Of a DNA stretch of 64,000 nucleotides, positions 42,606-54,483 are shown one piece after another. Made by a program: the position numbers and the translations under genes. Positions within the stretch are counted from its first letter, which is position 1, and each line of letters opens with the position of its first letter. Location: positions 434,001-498,000 of the forward strand of contig JAAOOA010000049.1 of NCBI GenBank assembly GCA_012861695.1. The letters run 5' to 3'. Under the pieces are notes generated by a model. That model did not search any database and had not been told where the DNA came from. It was given only the letters and a program-made list of their open reading frames with translations. The DNA comes from Trematomus loennbergii (Eukaryota; Chordata; Actinopteri; Perciformes; Nototheniidae).

Positions 42606-45600
42606 AGAAGAGGGCACTGGTGAGCCGCACTACACTTAATGTTAGTCCCTCACGTTGTCTCCCAAATGTCACTCTTTCTTCGTCTTCTGTGGTTCTCAGG
42701 CATCCTGTTTTGGTAGACTCTGGCTCAGATGCCAGTTTTATAGACCTTGAGTTGGCTAAGAAGCTGAACCTTGAGACTTTCCCTCTTCCAAGACCAATGG
42801 AAGCAAGTGCCTTGGATGGCCGTCTTCTCTGTAGGGTAACTCACCACACCCAACCTCTTCAGCTAAGTTTCCTGGACGGTCACACTGAGCTTCTCGTCTT
42901 TCATGTTTTTCGGTCCCCCGAACACCCAATCATTTTGGGGTACCCCTGGCTTACCCTACATAACCCCCACATAGACTGGTCCACTGGCAAGATTATTGCT
43001 TGGTGTAAGGGATGTTTAAGTACCTGTTTTCCGTCCAAATGTTCCATGGCTGCCCCTCCAGCTGTCCCTGTAATTCAAGACATTTCAGATCCTGATTTCC
43101 CTGACATTTCCAAGGTCCCTCAGTGTTACCATGACCTTAAGGAGGTTTTTAACAAGGCCAGAGCCACCTCGCTGCCCCCTCATCGGGTGTACGATTGTGC
43201 TATAGACTTGTTACCAGGCTCTTCACCACCCAGGGGTCGTCTTTATTCCCTATCTGCTCCAGAGACACGGGCGATGAAGGAATATGTGGAGTCTTCACTA
43301 GCCACTGGATTAATTCGACCCTCTTCCTCTCCCGCTGGAGCCGGATTTTTCTTTGTGGCAAAGAAGGACAAGTCACTTCGCCCCTGCATTGACTATCGTG
43401 GTTTGAACGACATTACCATCAAGAACAGGTACCCCCTTCCTCTTATGTCATCAGCTTTCGACCAGTTACAAGGTGCTAAGATCTTTACCAAGTTAGATCT
43501 TAGAAATGCTTATCATCTGGTGAGAATAAGGGAAGGGGATGAATGGAAAACTGCCTTTAACACCCCAAGTGGGCATTACGAGTACTCGTAATGCCCTTTG
43601 GCCTCACAAATGCCCCAGCTGTGTTTCAGACTTTGATCAATGATGTACTTCGAGACATGCTTAACATCTTTGTTTTCGTGTACCTGGATGATATCCTCAT
43701 CTTCTCCCCTGACGAAACGACCCACAGAGATCATGTACGCCGCGTCCTACAGCGCCTCCTGGACTACCACCTCTTTGTCAAGGCCGAGAAGTGTGAGTTT
43801 GATGTTTCCACTGTTTCATTTTTGGGCTTTATTGTGTCAGTGGGCAATGTTTTGATGGATCCGGCTAAGGTTAATGATGTCTCTGAATGGCCTGTCCCTG
43901 TAAACCGCAAACAAGTGCAGCGGTTTTTAGGGTTCGCCAACTTCTATAGGCGATTCATAAGAAACTTTAGCACTGTTGCTGCTCCATTGCATGTACTAAC
44001 CTCCCCAAACACAAGGTTTCAGTGGACCTCTCAGTCGGACCAGGCCTTCCAGAGGCTCAAGAAAGCCTTCACCACAGCCCCTATACTGATCCTCCCGGAC
44101 CCACATCTGCAGTTTATGGTAGAGGTGGACGCTTCAGACGTGGGGGTTGGTGCTGTGCTCTCCCAGCGCTCCAGAGAGGACAACAAGATTCACCCATGTG
44201 CTTTCCTCTCCCGGAAGCTTTCCCCTGCTGAGAGGAATTACGATGTGGGGAATCGGGAGCTGTTGGCTGTTAAGGTGGCACTGGAGGAGTGGCGTCACTG
44301 GTTAGAGGGAGCTGAAGTGCCATTTCTTGTGTGGACCGATCACAAGAACCTGGAGTACCTGCGCACAGCGAAGAGACTCAACCCTCGTCAAGCCAGGTGG
44401 GCTCTCTTTTTTAATCGGTTCAACTTTTCACTGTCTTATCGTCCTGGTTCTAAAAACACTAAGCCTGATGCTCTCTCTCGTCTCTTTGATACGGGCTCTG
44501 ACCCTTCTCCCCCCACTACCATCCTGCCTCCCTCATGTATGGTGGGTGCTGTTACCTGGGCTATTGAGGAGAAGGTCAGAGAAGCAAATGTTGGTAACCC
44601 AGGCCCGAGTGGTTGCCCTCAGAACAGGTTGTTTGTGCCCTCTCCTCTTCGCTCTCAGGTCATCCACTGGGCTCATGCGTCCTCTCTCTCCTGCCATCCG
44701 GGGATCAAACGGACCATGTTTGTGGTCAAGCAACGCTTCTGGTGGCCCAAGATGGAGAGGGAGGTGGGGGAGTATGTTGCTGCCTGCCCGGTGTGTGCTC
44801 GGAACAAGGTTTCTCGTCGGCCTTCCCCTGGTCTCCTACGTCCCCTTCCTGTACCTACTCGCCCTTGGTCGGACGTTTCTCTGGACTTTGTTACAGGTCT
44901 TCCCATGTCCCAAGGTAACACAACCATTTTGACCATTGTCGACAGATTCTCAAAGTTGGTGCACTTTGTTCCTCTGCCCAAGTTACCCTCTGCCAAGGAA
45001 ACGGCGGAGGTTGTCCTGTCCAATGTTTTCCGGTTACATGGCTTCCCTAAAGATGTTGTGTCGGATCGGGGTCCCCAGTTCGTCTCCAAGTTTTGGAAGG
45101 AGTTCTGTGCTCTCCTGGGTGCCACCGTTAGCCTCTCCTCCGGCCATCATCCTCAGTCCAACGGACAGACCGAGCGGCTCAACCAGGAGTTAGAGACCGG
45201 CCTGCGTTGTCTCGTCTCTCAGAACCCCACTACTTGGAGTAAGAATCTCATCTGGGTTGAGTATGCGCACAACACATTGCCTTGCTCTTCTACTGGTCTT
45301 TCCCCATTTCAGTGTGCTTATGGCTACCAACCGCCCCTGTTTCCGTCCCTGGAGGGAGAGGTCAGGGTTCCTTCTGCCTTGGCACTGATTCGGAGGTGCC
45401 GTCGCATCTGGAATGGGGCTAGACAAGTGCTGCTTAGGACATCTGCTCGGTACAAGAGGGCAGCAGACCGCAGACGGATCCCTGCTCCCACCTATCGTGT
45501 CGGCCAGAGAGTATGGCTCTCCACTCGGGACCTTCCTCTTCGAGTCGAGTCCCGTAAGTTGGCTCCTCGCTTTGTCGGTCCCTTCCCTGTCTCAAAGATT

Positions 45601-45948
45601 ATTAATCCTGTTGCTGTGAGACTCAAGCTTCCCAGGTCCATGAGGTCGCACCCAACTTTCCATGTGGCTCGGATCAAGCCGGTCAAAGAGAGTCCTCTGG
45701 TCCCTGCCTCCAGACCCCCACCGCCCCCCGGTTCATCGATGGAGGGCCAGTTTATTCTGTCAAGCGGCTCTTGGCAGTTCGCCGGCGGGGTCGTGGACGC
45801 CAGTATCTGGTGGATTGGGAGGGCTATGGTCCTGAGGAGAGGGAATGGGTATCTTCAAAGAACATTGTCGACCCAGACCTCATCCGGGATTTCCAAAGGC
45901 ATCATCCAGACGAGCCTGGACCGTCCGGTGCCGGTCGTTGAGGGGGGG
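42551..45948 (+). pseudogene. Gypsy pol with two single-base frameshifts
   Basis: The pol frame is open from 42551, in the -1 frame relative to gag. Domains in order: aspartic protease ([12 protein letters not shown] at about 42710), reverse transcriptase ([18 protein letters not shown], then [13 protein letters not shown] and YLDD at about 43681), RNase H ([14 protein letters not shown] and [11 protein letters not shown]), integrase ([13 protein letters not shown] and CPVCARNK for zinc; [14 protein letters not shown] and a downstream glutamate for catalysis), and a chromodomain ([17 protein letters not shown]). One base is missing near 43587, before the MPFG motif, and one change occurs in a C-run near 45715-45730, which puts the chromodomain in another frame with its stop near 45940. 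Both could be sequencing errors or true damage. Confidence 0.93.
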
Positions 45949-45952
45949 GTAC

Positions 45953-46391
45953 TGTCACATCCTGGCCCTGGCTGATCGCCTCACTCCCTCACCTGTGTGT
46001 TTTTCCTTCCCTGTTAATCACCTGCCTGGCCTCAATGAGCCTCAGCTGCCCCTAATCATTACTCATCACCTGTGTATTTAGTCTGTGCTGTTTCCTTGGT
46101 CAGTGCCAGTTCGTCTTGTCTGTATAGCAGCAAGTGCTCCATGTTACTCTCCTGACGTAAGCTATTGTTCTAGCTGCTTAGCATTTTTACCAACCTAGTT
46201 GGTTGTTTTTTGTTGTTGCTTCTTTAGTAGTTTTCCGCCAACTTGTTGGTTGTTTTTCGTTCCTTCCAGTCTTTACATTTTTGGACCTTTGCCTGTATTT
46301 GCCTTTTGGATTAAACGCCTGACTAAAGACCTTTTTGCCTGGTTGTGCTCTTGAGTCCTATTTTTGCTCGTGCCCGTACTTGGGCTTGATA
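45953..46391 (+). repeat. 3' LTR of the Gypsy element
   Basis: 439 bp, nearly identical to the 5' LTR. It is preceded by an AGGGGGGGGTAC purine tract that would prime plus-strand synthesis. Confidence 0.97.
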
Positions 46392-46396
46392 CATAG

Positions 46397-47264
46397 TCCT
46401 TGTTTTGCATAATATCTTGAACAAACCTGATTGAAAGAACATTTGCAATAAATAAACAATGCATAGTTTTTGACAACCTGTTACAGTGATAAATGCACAT
46501 TGTATCTCAAGTTCCCTCACAAACTTCTAGATCAGTGGATGATGGTGCCAAACCGTTTGCCTCCAAAAGATCTTGGCTTATTTTTAGCCCTCATTTTTCA
46601 TATGAAAGCTGCCCCCTTTTCATTGCTCTGGTGGTGGACACAATCACAAAGAGGCACTTATAAAATAAAGCAGTTGAAAACCCAAAATAAAATCCAAAAA
46701 TGCAACACACCTGAACAAGCTGAAGGTCCACAATTGATCTCCAGAGTGTAGCTGCTATACTTTGCAGAGTGCCTTATAGAAAGCATGATCCTTCTTACAT
46801 TTGGTGATATTGACTGGCTCCAATAAACCTGGTCCTGAAAAGTGTCATACTGGAGGTGTATGGCCTCATGAAAACATGCCAAAAATAAAAGTTGTATAAA
46901 AGTTCCACTGCTGGTAATGTTCACATTGTGGATAAGGTAATATCAATACTTTTCCCAGACGGAAGAAGAATGCACCAGTGAAATATCTGGCTGCTGATTT
47001 CCAAAGGTTGCCAATGGGGGTTCTTGCAACAATAGTCTGGCTCTGCCAACTCTAGGTTGGCCTTGTCTCGAACCAAAGATAGCAAAACAAGAATTGTTCC
47101 CTTGTATTTCCAACATTATTAACTATACTGATAACTCGTAACATGCAGTAAAAATATGAAACTGACAAAAAAGACAATTTTGCTTCAAGAGAGGACATAT
47201 TCATGATCCTCAGTTGAGAACATAGTGTCTTCCTCTCCCCAGTCATCAACCTCAAGACAGGGAC
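46397..47264. other. No recognisable gene
   Basis: AT-rich sequence with short random frames. I see no repeat that I can name. Confidence 0.4.
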
Positions 47265-47274
47265 TTATTCCTGT

Positions 47275-47670
47275 CTTGGAGGGAAGATTACGCAAATGAA
47301 GCCGCTGACGTCACTTCGTCTTCTTCTGCTTTGGGTTTACTGGCAGGCCGCAAACAACTTCACGGCGTATACTGCCACCCGAAGTCCCCGGCCGGAAGTC
47401 CCCGGAGTTAGGGACTGGCTTCAGTAGAAGCTGCTGGGACTCCCAGCAGCTTCTACTGAAGCCTTCCGAGTAAATCGCCAGAACGCCGACACCTCATCTC
47501 CACCACTCCCATTTTTTTTTTGTGTTGCCATAAGTTATTCTCTCTCCGTTGGTGCGCGGGGCTAATGCTAATAATGCTAATGCCAGCACATACAATGGCG
47601 GCTTCACAAAACCTTTCCGAGTTTTACGGGCCGTGGTTTGCAATTCGCCCAGCCAATCAGAAATTGGAAC
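47275..47670. mobile_element. Deleted derivative of Harbinger A
   Basis: The left part (GATTACGCAAATGAAGCCGC, TGACGTCAC, TTCTTCTGCTTTGG) is the inverse of Harbinger A at about 29885-29955. The right part (CTCTCCGTTGGTGCGC, ACAATGGCGGC, GCAATTCGCCCAGCCAATCAG) is the inverse of 26270-26375. The middle of the parent is missing. The extreme ends are not visible. A 47-bp palindrome lies in the middle. Confidence 0.75.
47417..47463. repeat. Perfect 23-bp palindrome with 1-nt spacer
   Basis: The arms 47417-47439 and 47441-47463 are exact reverse complements around a single C. The arm starts GGCTTCAGTAGAAGCTGC. A near-contact palindrome like this would extrude as a cruciform. It is not part of parent element A as far as I can see. 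Confidence 0.9.
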
Positions 47671-48741
47671 TTTTTTCTCAGATATATACAAAACATGTCT
47701 CTGAAGTGTTTGGCTGAAACACCAAACAGATCATTGTAGCATCCCATAAACCCCTCTGTTTCAGCCCTGTTTCAAAAGTGCTGATTCTCTGTCTGTAGCT
47801 TTAAATGCTTTAAATAAATTGTGACATCAAGTGGCCAAAATCTGATCAGCTAATTAATTTAGTGCAGATTATTTGGGCTTGTCCTTATTAGTTAAAATAG
47901 GTATTCCACCCTTCCAAACGTAACCACTGACACAGCAGAATAAAAACAATTAGATCTTTTAATTAGCTTTGGACTGCTGTATTCGCCAGTTGGAAACACA
48001 ACGAGGTGAAGAGGGACGAGAAGCCATCCATGTGTTTCAGCCAAAGCTGAAGCAGGACTGCTCATAGCTGGATGGGACAGTGGATTCTTTTGTATGCTGG
48101 GAATTTCTTTTTATTTTAAGAGATTTTTAACGTGTGTTTATCACTTGTTTTATCTTATAATAAATAAAATCATTGTTGACCTTCACCCCTGTCTGCTTGC
48201 TGTTGTGGATCAGCAAAACTCCCCAGTAGGAATTATGTTTATTCAATTAAACCTGTAGCAGTAGCTATATTGTTTATGCTCCTTTGGTAGTCCATACAAA
48301 GGAGACAGCATTTCCTTTACATGCTGTTTCCACTGAACAAACAACTCAACCTCCAGCTTTGCTCTATCTAGTGTTCGAGGGCATGAAAAAATAAGCACAA
48401 GGTTAAAATTCTGCAAATGTGTCTTCATGATGACGTCCTCAAGCTACATCAAGAAAGGTGGTGCAAAAGACGTTTTACATGCACAGAAAAGGATTCAAAA
48501 CAATACAGAAAAGGGAAAACCCCTTAAAAATGATATTATGTCCTTCAATGCTAGGCTACCATTGTAGCTGCTCTGTCCAGTCTCAGAATGAAGTCATAAA
48601 GCAGGCTTGGTTGGACACAAACATTTACAATCATACATTTTTGTATGTCTCTATACAAATGTAAGATGATCTGATCGGTTTTCTGATTCAACATCCCCAA
48701 CCCTAACCCAGATGTGCATGTATCTGCATCTTCACATTGAC
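47671..48741. other. Unassigned, with an old repeat fragment
   Basis: A stretch at about 47690-47830 contains ACCAAACAGATCATTGTAGC and CTGTCTGTAGCTTTAAATGC, which resembles the TTAA MITE families elsewhere in the window. No gene is visible. Confidence 0.35.
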
Positions 48742-49240
48742 TTAAAGTGGACCTATCATGCTATATTTGAATAATATATTGTAGGGCCATACCTATATAA
48801 GGTATATTTATACGTTTTCTTTTTCAAAATACCAAACAGATCATGCATTTTAGCCATGCCTCATTTCGCTCTATTTTGCTCTCCTCCACCCTGTCTTTGC
48901 ATGCGCTGCAGCTGACCACGCCCCCCTGCAAAGGAGGGGGCCGAGTTACGAGCGTCATGTTACCATGCTGTTACCATGCCACGGCAACCTCTCATTCCCC
49001 TGATAGGTGGAGAGTTGGCCATATAGGCGGAGCTCCTCCGTCCTGACGTCAGAGAAATGTTCAAATCTGGATCAGTTTTTATCAGATCCGTTGCAGCCCC
49101 TTTTTTAGAGATTTGGGTATGGAGGAAAATAGAGAGGGTTGTGTTTTCTGACACTTGGTGAGTTCCCTGACACACCGGGGACACATATTCATGTATAAAA
49201 GACGCACAAAAGTGCATTTTGCATGATAGGTCCCCTTTAA
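48742..49240. mobile_element. 499-bp TTAA-flanked MITE
   Basis: TTAA at 48742-48745 and 49237-49240 flank ends AGTGGACCTATCATGC and GCATGATAGGTCCCCT, which are inverted repeats. The left half (TATTGTAGGGCCATACCTAT and ACCAAACAGATCATGCATTT) recurs at 61957-62140. TTAA duplication suggests a piggyBac- or Kolobok-mobilised element. No transposase. Confidence 0.85.
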
Positions 49241-51113
49241 TATGAAACCCAACTGCGCATGCATTTGCTTTGCGTGCCGTGTGAACAAACCATAACAAGC
49301 GAAACAGCCGTTAGTATTTAGTTCATAGCCCGATTCTGTGTTTTTACCCATTTTAAATTGTAGGATCTGTTGGTTTTGAAGAGAAGGAATCCTCTGCAGA
49401 CAAATTCCCGGAACAATAAATAACGGAGTAACCATCCATGAGCAGATGACTGAATATAGCAATGGTGGTGGGTTAGGTTTAGGGTTAAAAGTGTCTTTCT
49501 CTTTAACATCAGAGCATGTGTTTTACAGTGACCTTTGTCATGTGGGGTCACACACTTAAATAGCCAGCATAGCATGTTTGACAAGCGCAGTCCTGCTGCT
49601 CTGCATCCAGCAGGGATTTCTCTGTGACCATGATGGGATTGAGTTTGAATGGAAAGTTCATGTTGCAGGCGAGTAAATGACAAAATGCTTTTAGGCGCCT
49701 TGCAGGAAGTCTGAACGACACGCTGCGTCAGAGCCACACAAAGGAAATGTGGGAAGTCAAGCAGGTGACTGTCTGATGCATCATTTATTAGTGAGTGATA
49801 ATGGAAATTCAACGTTATCTTACTCCACAATACAACAGGATAAACATGGGAGGCGGATATGTTAGCCATTTTACTATAAGAGCATTAGAGATTAAGTGAT
49901 TATTTGTATAGTTCTGAGTGGCGTCAGATTTATATTAGAAAGATGAGAGGTTTCTTCACATGCAGTCAAAGAAGGCAGGCAATCAGATAAAGAACAGTGA
50001 ATGCAGCAACACCCCCAACTATAGGTCATTGTACCATTGTATAATTTGCCTATTGTCCGTTGATATTTTCACATCGACACTTGTAATCAGTTTAAATGAC
50101 TGGTATGGATTCTGAAAATGTATTTACTTATTCCCAGAGTGTTTTTGTGAGATTTGCCAGAATTGTTCAATTGTGATGGAGGTGAATACGTTTTGAAGCG
50201 ACACTTCCCCGAAACTCACAAGAAACGCCTGGCCCATGATGAAAATATCGATCTATGGTTATATTCTTCCTGAAACCAAAAGAGCATTACCACACAGTTG
50301 ATGTAACAGCCACTGGCTCTGTTCATGTTTCCAGAATCAGAGATCGCAAAAGAACACGAGAATATTTACTGATGATAAAAATGTTTTTTTAAATTCCATT
50401 CAAAACAAACATATTTAATTCCTTCACTTTGCATAGTTTGCGCAAACAATTAAACCATAGTAAAGCGTTTGAATTCATATTTATAAGCTAATAGTTTCAA
50501 TATAAATTATTATGTTTAAGGGTTAGATAGACATTATATTTAAATCTATCTACCTCTTAGCAAAACAGTAACATGTCCCCCATTGTCCCGCACAAACGCG
50601 CTCTTTGTCCCACATGTGGCTTGTTGGCACCTGGTCACCCTCGTTCTGAGATGAAACAAAATTACAACTCTGTCCTCCTCTCCACCTTCAAAATGTACAC
50701 ATTGAGACAACAGCCCTTGGTTACTGCTACAGGAGACACAAAGACGGCTAACTCAAACTTTAGGTCAACACATGTTAAGATAATTAATTCATTATTATAA
50801 CCAATTCTCAGAGTTTCAGCAGTTTGGTAAACTTTTGTTATTCTTGCGTCGCAGTTGGTGAGCATCTGGCTTGTTTTATAACTGATGACTGCACATTTAT
50901 ATTGTATGGTCACAATAGAAGGGGTGAAATGCCGCCCACTATTCTTTTTGAGCAGGTGGCCAGACATTAAACATTGCACCTTTTAAAATATTCATCTGTA
51001 TATGTATCTGTTTGCCTTACTTCTCAGTCATTTGTATTGGGGCTGTATTATATGATTTAATATTCATATAATATAACGTGATATAAAGACATTCAAACTG
51101 ATAATTTGTCATT
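49241..51113. other. No recognisable gene or repeat
   Basis: About 1.9 kb of AT-rich sequence. A 183-codon minus-strand open frame (49869-49318) has no recognisable domain and no supporting splice or promoter features, and I take it as chance. Confidence 0.4.
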
Positions 51114-51209
51114 TGTGTGTGTGTGTGTGTGTGTGTTGTGTGTGTGTGTGTGTGTGGTGTGTGTGTGTGTGTGTGTGTGTTGTGTGGGTGTGTGTGTGTG
51201 TGTGTGTGG

Positions 51210-51240
<31 letters not shown>

Positions 51241-51260
51241 TGTGTGTGTGTGTGTGTGTA
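51114..51260. repeat. (GT)n microsatellite with interruptions
   Basis: A GT tract of about 147 bp broken by TTG, GGT and GGG variants. No coding role. Confidence 0.95.
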
Positions 51261-51993
51261 GATGTTTTCCATCTGCAGGATGAACATAATACACTCATAC
51301 CATTCATTTTCTATGGCGGTCAATTCTGTGTATGTTAAGGCTTGGTTGGCTCAGAGTTCCATGACACAACTTTTTCTTGAACTGGAACCATGGTCTAAAA
51401 TAGTTTTGTATCAAACAAGAGTACAAAAAACACATTTCCTGAATGAGAGGCACAAAACTCTCTCACTAACAGGATCATATGGGCTCTGGCAGTGTCTAAT
51501 GGAAAAGAAAATGTGAACAGACTTGGACAGTTACAGAAAACTCCAGTGCTGCCGTAACTTTAAGTTACGGTGCTGTCGCCGCAGTTCAAGCCCTTGGCAC
51601 TCCGTGAAACAGACCATTTGTATCTGAGTGAGAGCAATACAATCAATTTCAAATCAATAACATCTCTCTAATTTTCCCTTACTGACTATAATAATGTCAT
51701 GCACAGTTAAAAGGACCGCCTATGTTAGTCTGTCAACCATGTGTATTGGATGAATATAAATGAAATGCTTTAGTAATTAAGAAATCATGTTATAATAAAG
51801 TGAAAAACCCTCTGATTTCTTTAATCCTGCATTTATTGAATCCAACACCACACATTATTGGTTTTATTTCCCAAGAAGTAATTAATAGTGTTTTGAATAG
51901 ATTATTATTTTGATATTTTAATCAATTGACAGCACTTGTACACATATAGTATACCTTATGTGAGGTATATTTGAATAAATAATTTGTTTAGTA

Positions 51994-52210
51994 CAGTATC
52001 CGGTATTTGTGGGTTATCTGTCGCCACTTTTTAATAGCGAGTAGCTGGCTCCTCCACATTAACTTTTTCATTTCTGAAAATAACAAACATTAATCCTAGG
52101 GGTTAGGGTTATTTAGAGTTTCTGAAAAAAACAAAAAAAGTGCGTATTCAGAGAGTCTGAAACAATAAAAAAAAAGTGGCGACAGATAACCCACAAGTGT
52201 CCAGTATCCG
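51994..52210. mobile_element. 199-bp MULE-like MITE with 9-bp duplication
   Basis: CAGTATCCG occurs at 51994-52002 and 52202-52210. Inside, TTGTGGGTTATCTGTCGCCA at the left and its exact inverse at the right form about 26-bp terminal repeats, after a few less conserved end bases. A 9-bp duplication points to a Mutator-like superfamily. No coding content. Confidence 0.8.
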
Positions 52211-53038
52211 TTCATAAAGTTTGATATCTACAAGCTGCACTTTTGCAGAAGAAGTCTGTCACCGTTCACCATCACCAGCGTCACTTAACTCAGTGTCAAG
52301 AATGCCTTTCCACACTTGAGCTTGGTAGAAATCATGTCCTATTCAAGGCTGCCTTGGTTTGAAGCACAATAGCTTTGAGTTTCCTGTGATGCAGAGGTCT
52401 GGAGGACTTCTTTTCTGCTCCCACTACTTGTCTTTACTATTTGGCCTCTTTCACGATCTCAGCATCCGCAGTACTGACTCCAACTCTAAAAACTCTGCTT
52501 TCATATCATCAATAACTGTGTACAAGTGGAGAATGACGTCAATGATCTTATATTAAAGGTTTAAAGATTTCCCCAGCCTATCAGCATCACCGCAGCATTG
52601 TGAGTCACTTTGTATATCTACTCGACGAGGTGACAATAAAGTCTTCCTCCACCAAGAAGGTTTATTTATGGTGGTGATGGCAGTTTTTCTCAACGGCTGC
52701 TATGGTTACCTTCACACCAGATAGTGTAGAGCTCAGGTTGGCGGTGTTGTGTTGTCACTTGTTCGCTCACCTCACTCTGATAGAGCGTGTGATGATGATG
52801 GTGATGATGATGCATGGAAAAGCCTATGGAGGTTTACCAATCATACACTTTGTCAGCATCTCTGTCAAGGTGTGACGTGTGTTTCTAGACATACAGGAGC
52901 ATGTGCTGATTGAGAGCAGGGAAATGGAAAAACAATGAGGACATTTATTATATCATGGCCATTGAACACAGACAAACAATATGAGGTTATTATCTGTGTT
53001 TTCTGAGTAATTGTGCTGTAAATCATCTCAAAAGGTTT

Positions 53039-53040
<2 letters not shown>
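52211..53040. other. No recognisable gene
   Basis: Low-complexity GATGATG runs lie near 52790-52815. Nothing else can be supported. Confidence 0.35.
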
Positions 53041-53127
<87 letters not shown>

Positions 53128-53154
53128 GTGTGTGTGTGTGTGTGTGTGTGTGAG

Positions 53155-53190
<36 letters not shown>

Positions 53191-53192
53191 TG
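53041..53192. repeat. (GT)n / (GTGC)n microsatellite
   Basis: GT repeats give way to GTGC repeats (about 53155-53192). Open frames on both strands here are artefacts. Confidence 0.95.
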
Positions 53193-53339
53193 TCCAACAA
53201 CATCTGGGAGTATTACGCTGGTGTTCTGTGGGAGATGCAGGTGTATCCAGGTTACTGGGGAATGTAAATGCAAACATGGCTACTCAAACAGGAAGGGGGA
53301 GCATTTATGAAACCCAGGGCGACACACTTCATTGAGTAT

Positions 53340-53510
<171 letters not shown>

Positions 53511-53756
53511 GATGATACCTGTTGGAATGCTTTTTCTATGTAAAATAACACCAATCTGCAATAATAGCAAAAAGCTAGCTAATATTATTATTACTACTGG
53601 CTGCTACTCTTAGATAGTCAATCCGTGTATGTAACTATGTCCAATAGTAATTATATACCACATTTCATTCTACATTGTAGACAATTTAACTCTCTTTTTT
53701 ATTATTTATTTCCAAGCAACCAAACACATTTCCGTAATCTTGCACTTTATTCAAAG

Positions 53757-53890
53757 AGGACCTATTGTGCTTTTTGGGCTCCCCCTCTCCTGTAGTGTGT
53801 TCTATAGGTGTCTGTGCATGGATTGCAAAGGTTCAAATCCCTGAGTTCCCTCCAGAGGGAGTTTCTCTCCCACACACTGCCCCATCACAG
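53757..53890. repeat. Half copy of the TTAA MITE family (inverted)
   Basis: GAGGACCTATTGTGCTTTTT and GAGTTCCCTCCAGAGGGAGT are the inverse of the right half of the MITE at 25470-25618. Only one half is present. Confidence 0.6.
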
Positions 53891-54335
53891 CATCCACCTG
53901 TGGGCCCGGGGAACATTATTTAACCATTACTCCTCAATGATCTATGTAGAAAATATTTCCGGGGACCGATGAGGATGCCAAACTCAAACTATATGCTGCT
54001 GTTAATAAACATTATCAATGTGAGTTGTCCATCTGAACTGCAGGTGCCGCTGATCGCTGGGTGAGCGCTCTACCTCCTGAATCACTGCCCACCCTTTCAC
54101 TTAAAGATGATTGACTCTAATAGACTATGCTTCTTTTTTTCTGGTGTACATCCTGCGATTTCCAACATAACTTTTCTCTTCAAAAATAATCATAACCCTA
54201 AAGTCATATTTAAGGCAATTAGCTTGGCTCACTACATCTCTCTTGTAGATGATGCTGTGTCAAATTCACGGTATCCACGACACCCAATAATAACTATGTT
54301 CCCCTCATCCAGTTTCAATATCATACTATCTCATC

Positions 54336-54341
<6 letters not shown>

Positions 54342-54390
<49 letters not shown>

Positions 54391-54403
54391 TGTGTGTGGT
54401 GTG

Positions 54404-54481
<78 letters not shown>
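54342..54481. repeat. (GT)n microsatellite
   Basis: A GT tract of about 140 bp with GGT and TTG interruptions. Confidence 0.95.

Positions 54482-54483
<2 letters not shown>

Larger units (their letters stand above)
41103..46391 (+). mobile_element. Young Ty3/Gypsy chromovirus-type LTR retrotransposon
   Basis: Two LTRs (41103-41539 and 45953-46391) bound gag and pol. CATAG at 41098-41102 and 46392-46396 is an exact 5-bp duplication. A G-rich polypurine tract lies just before the 3' LTR. Gag, protease, reverse transcriptase, RNase H, integrase and a chromodomain are all recognisable. Two single-base frameshifts in pol are the only obvious damage. The LTRs differ only by two C-run length changes that I could see, so insertion was recent. 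Confidence 0.97.

Noticed and set aside
47417..47463. microRNA precursor
   Set aside because: The stem has a 1-nt loop, so it cannot form a normal pre-miRNA hairpin. The hairpin at 10797-10850 has only a 23-bp stem with no flanking stem extension.
49318..49869. 183-codon minus-strand open frame
   Set aside because: No domain, no codon-level or splice support, and it overlaps other open frames of similar length. Treated as chance.
52100..52120. Telomere-like GGGTTAGGGTT
   Set aside because: Only about two units inside a MITE; coincidental.
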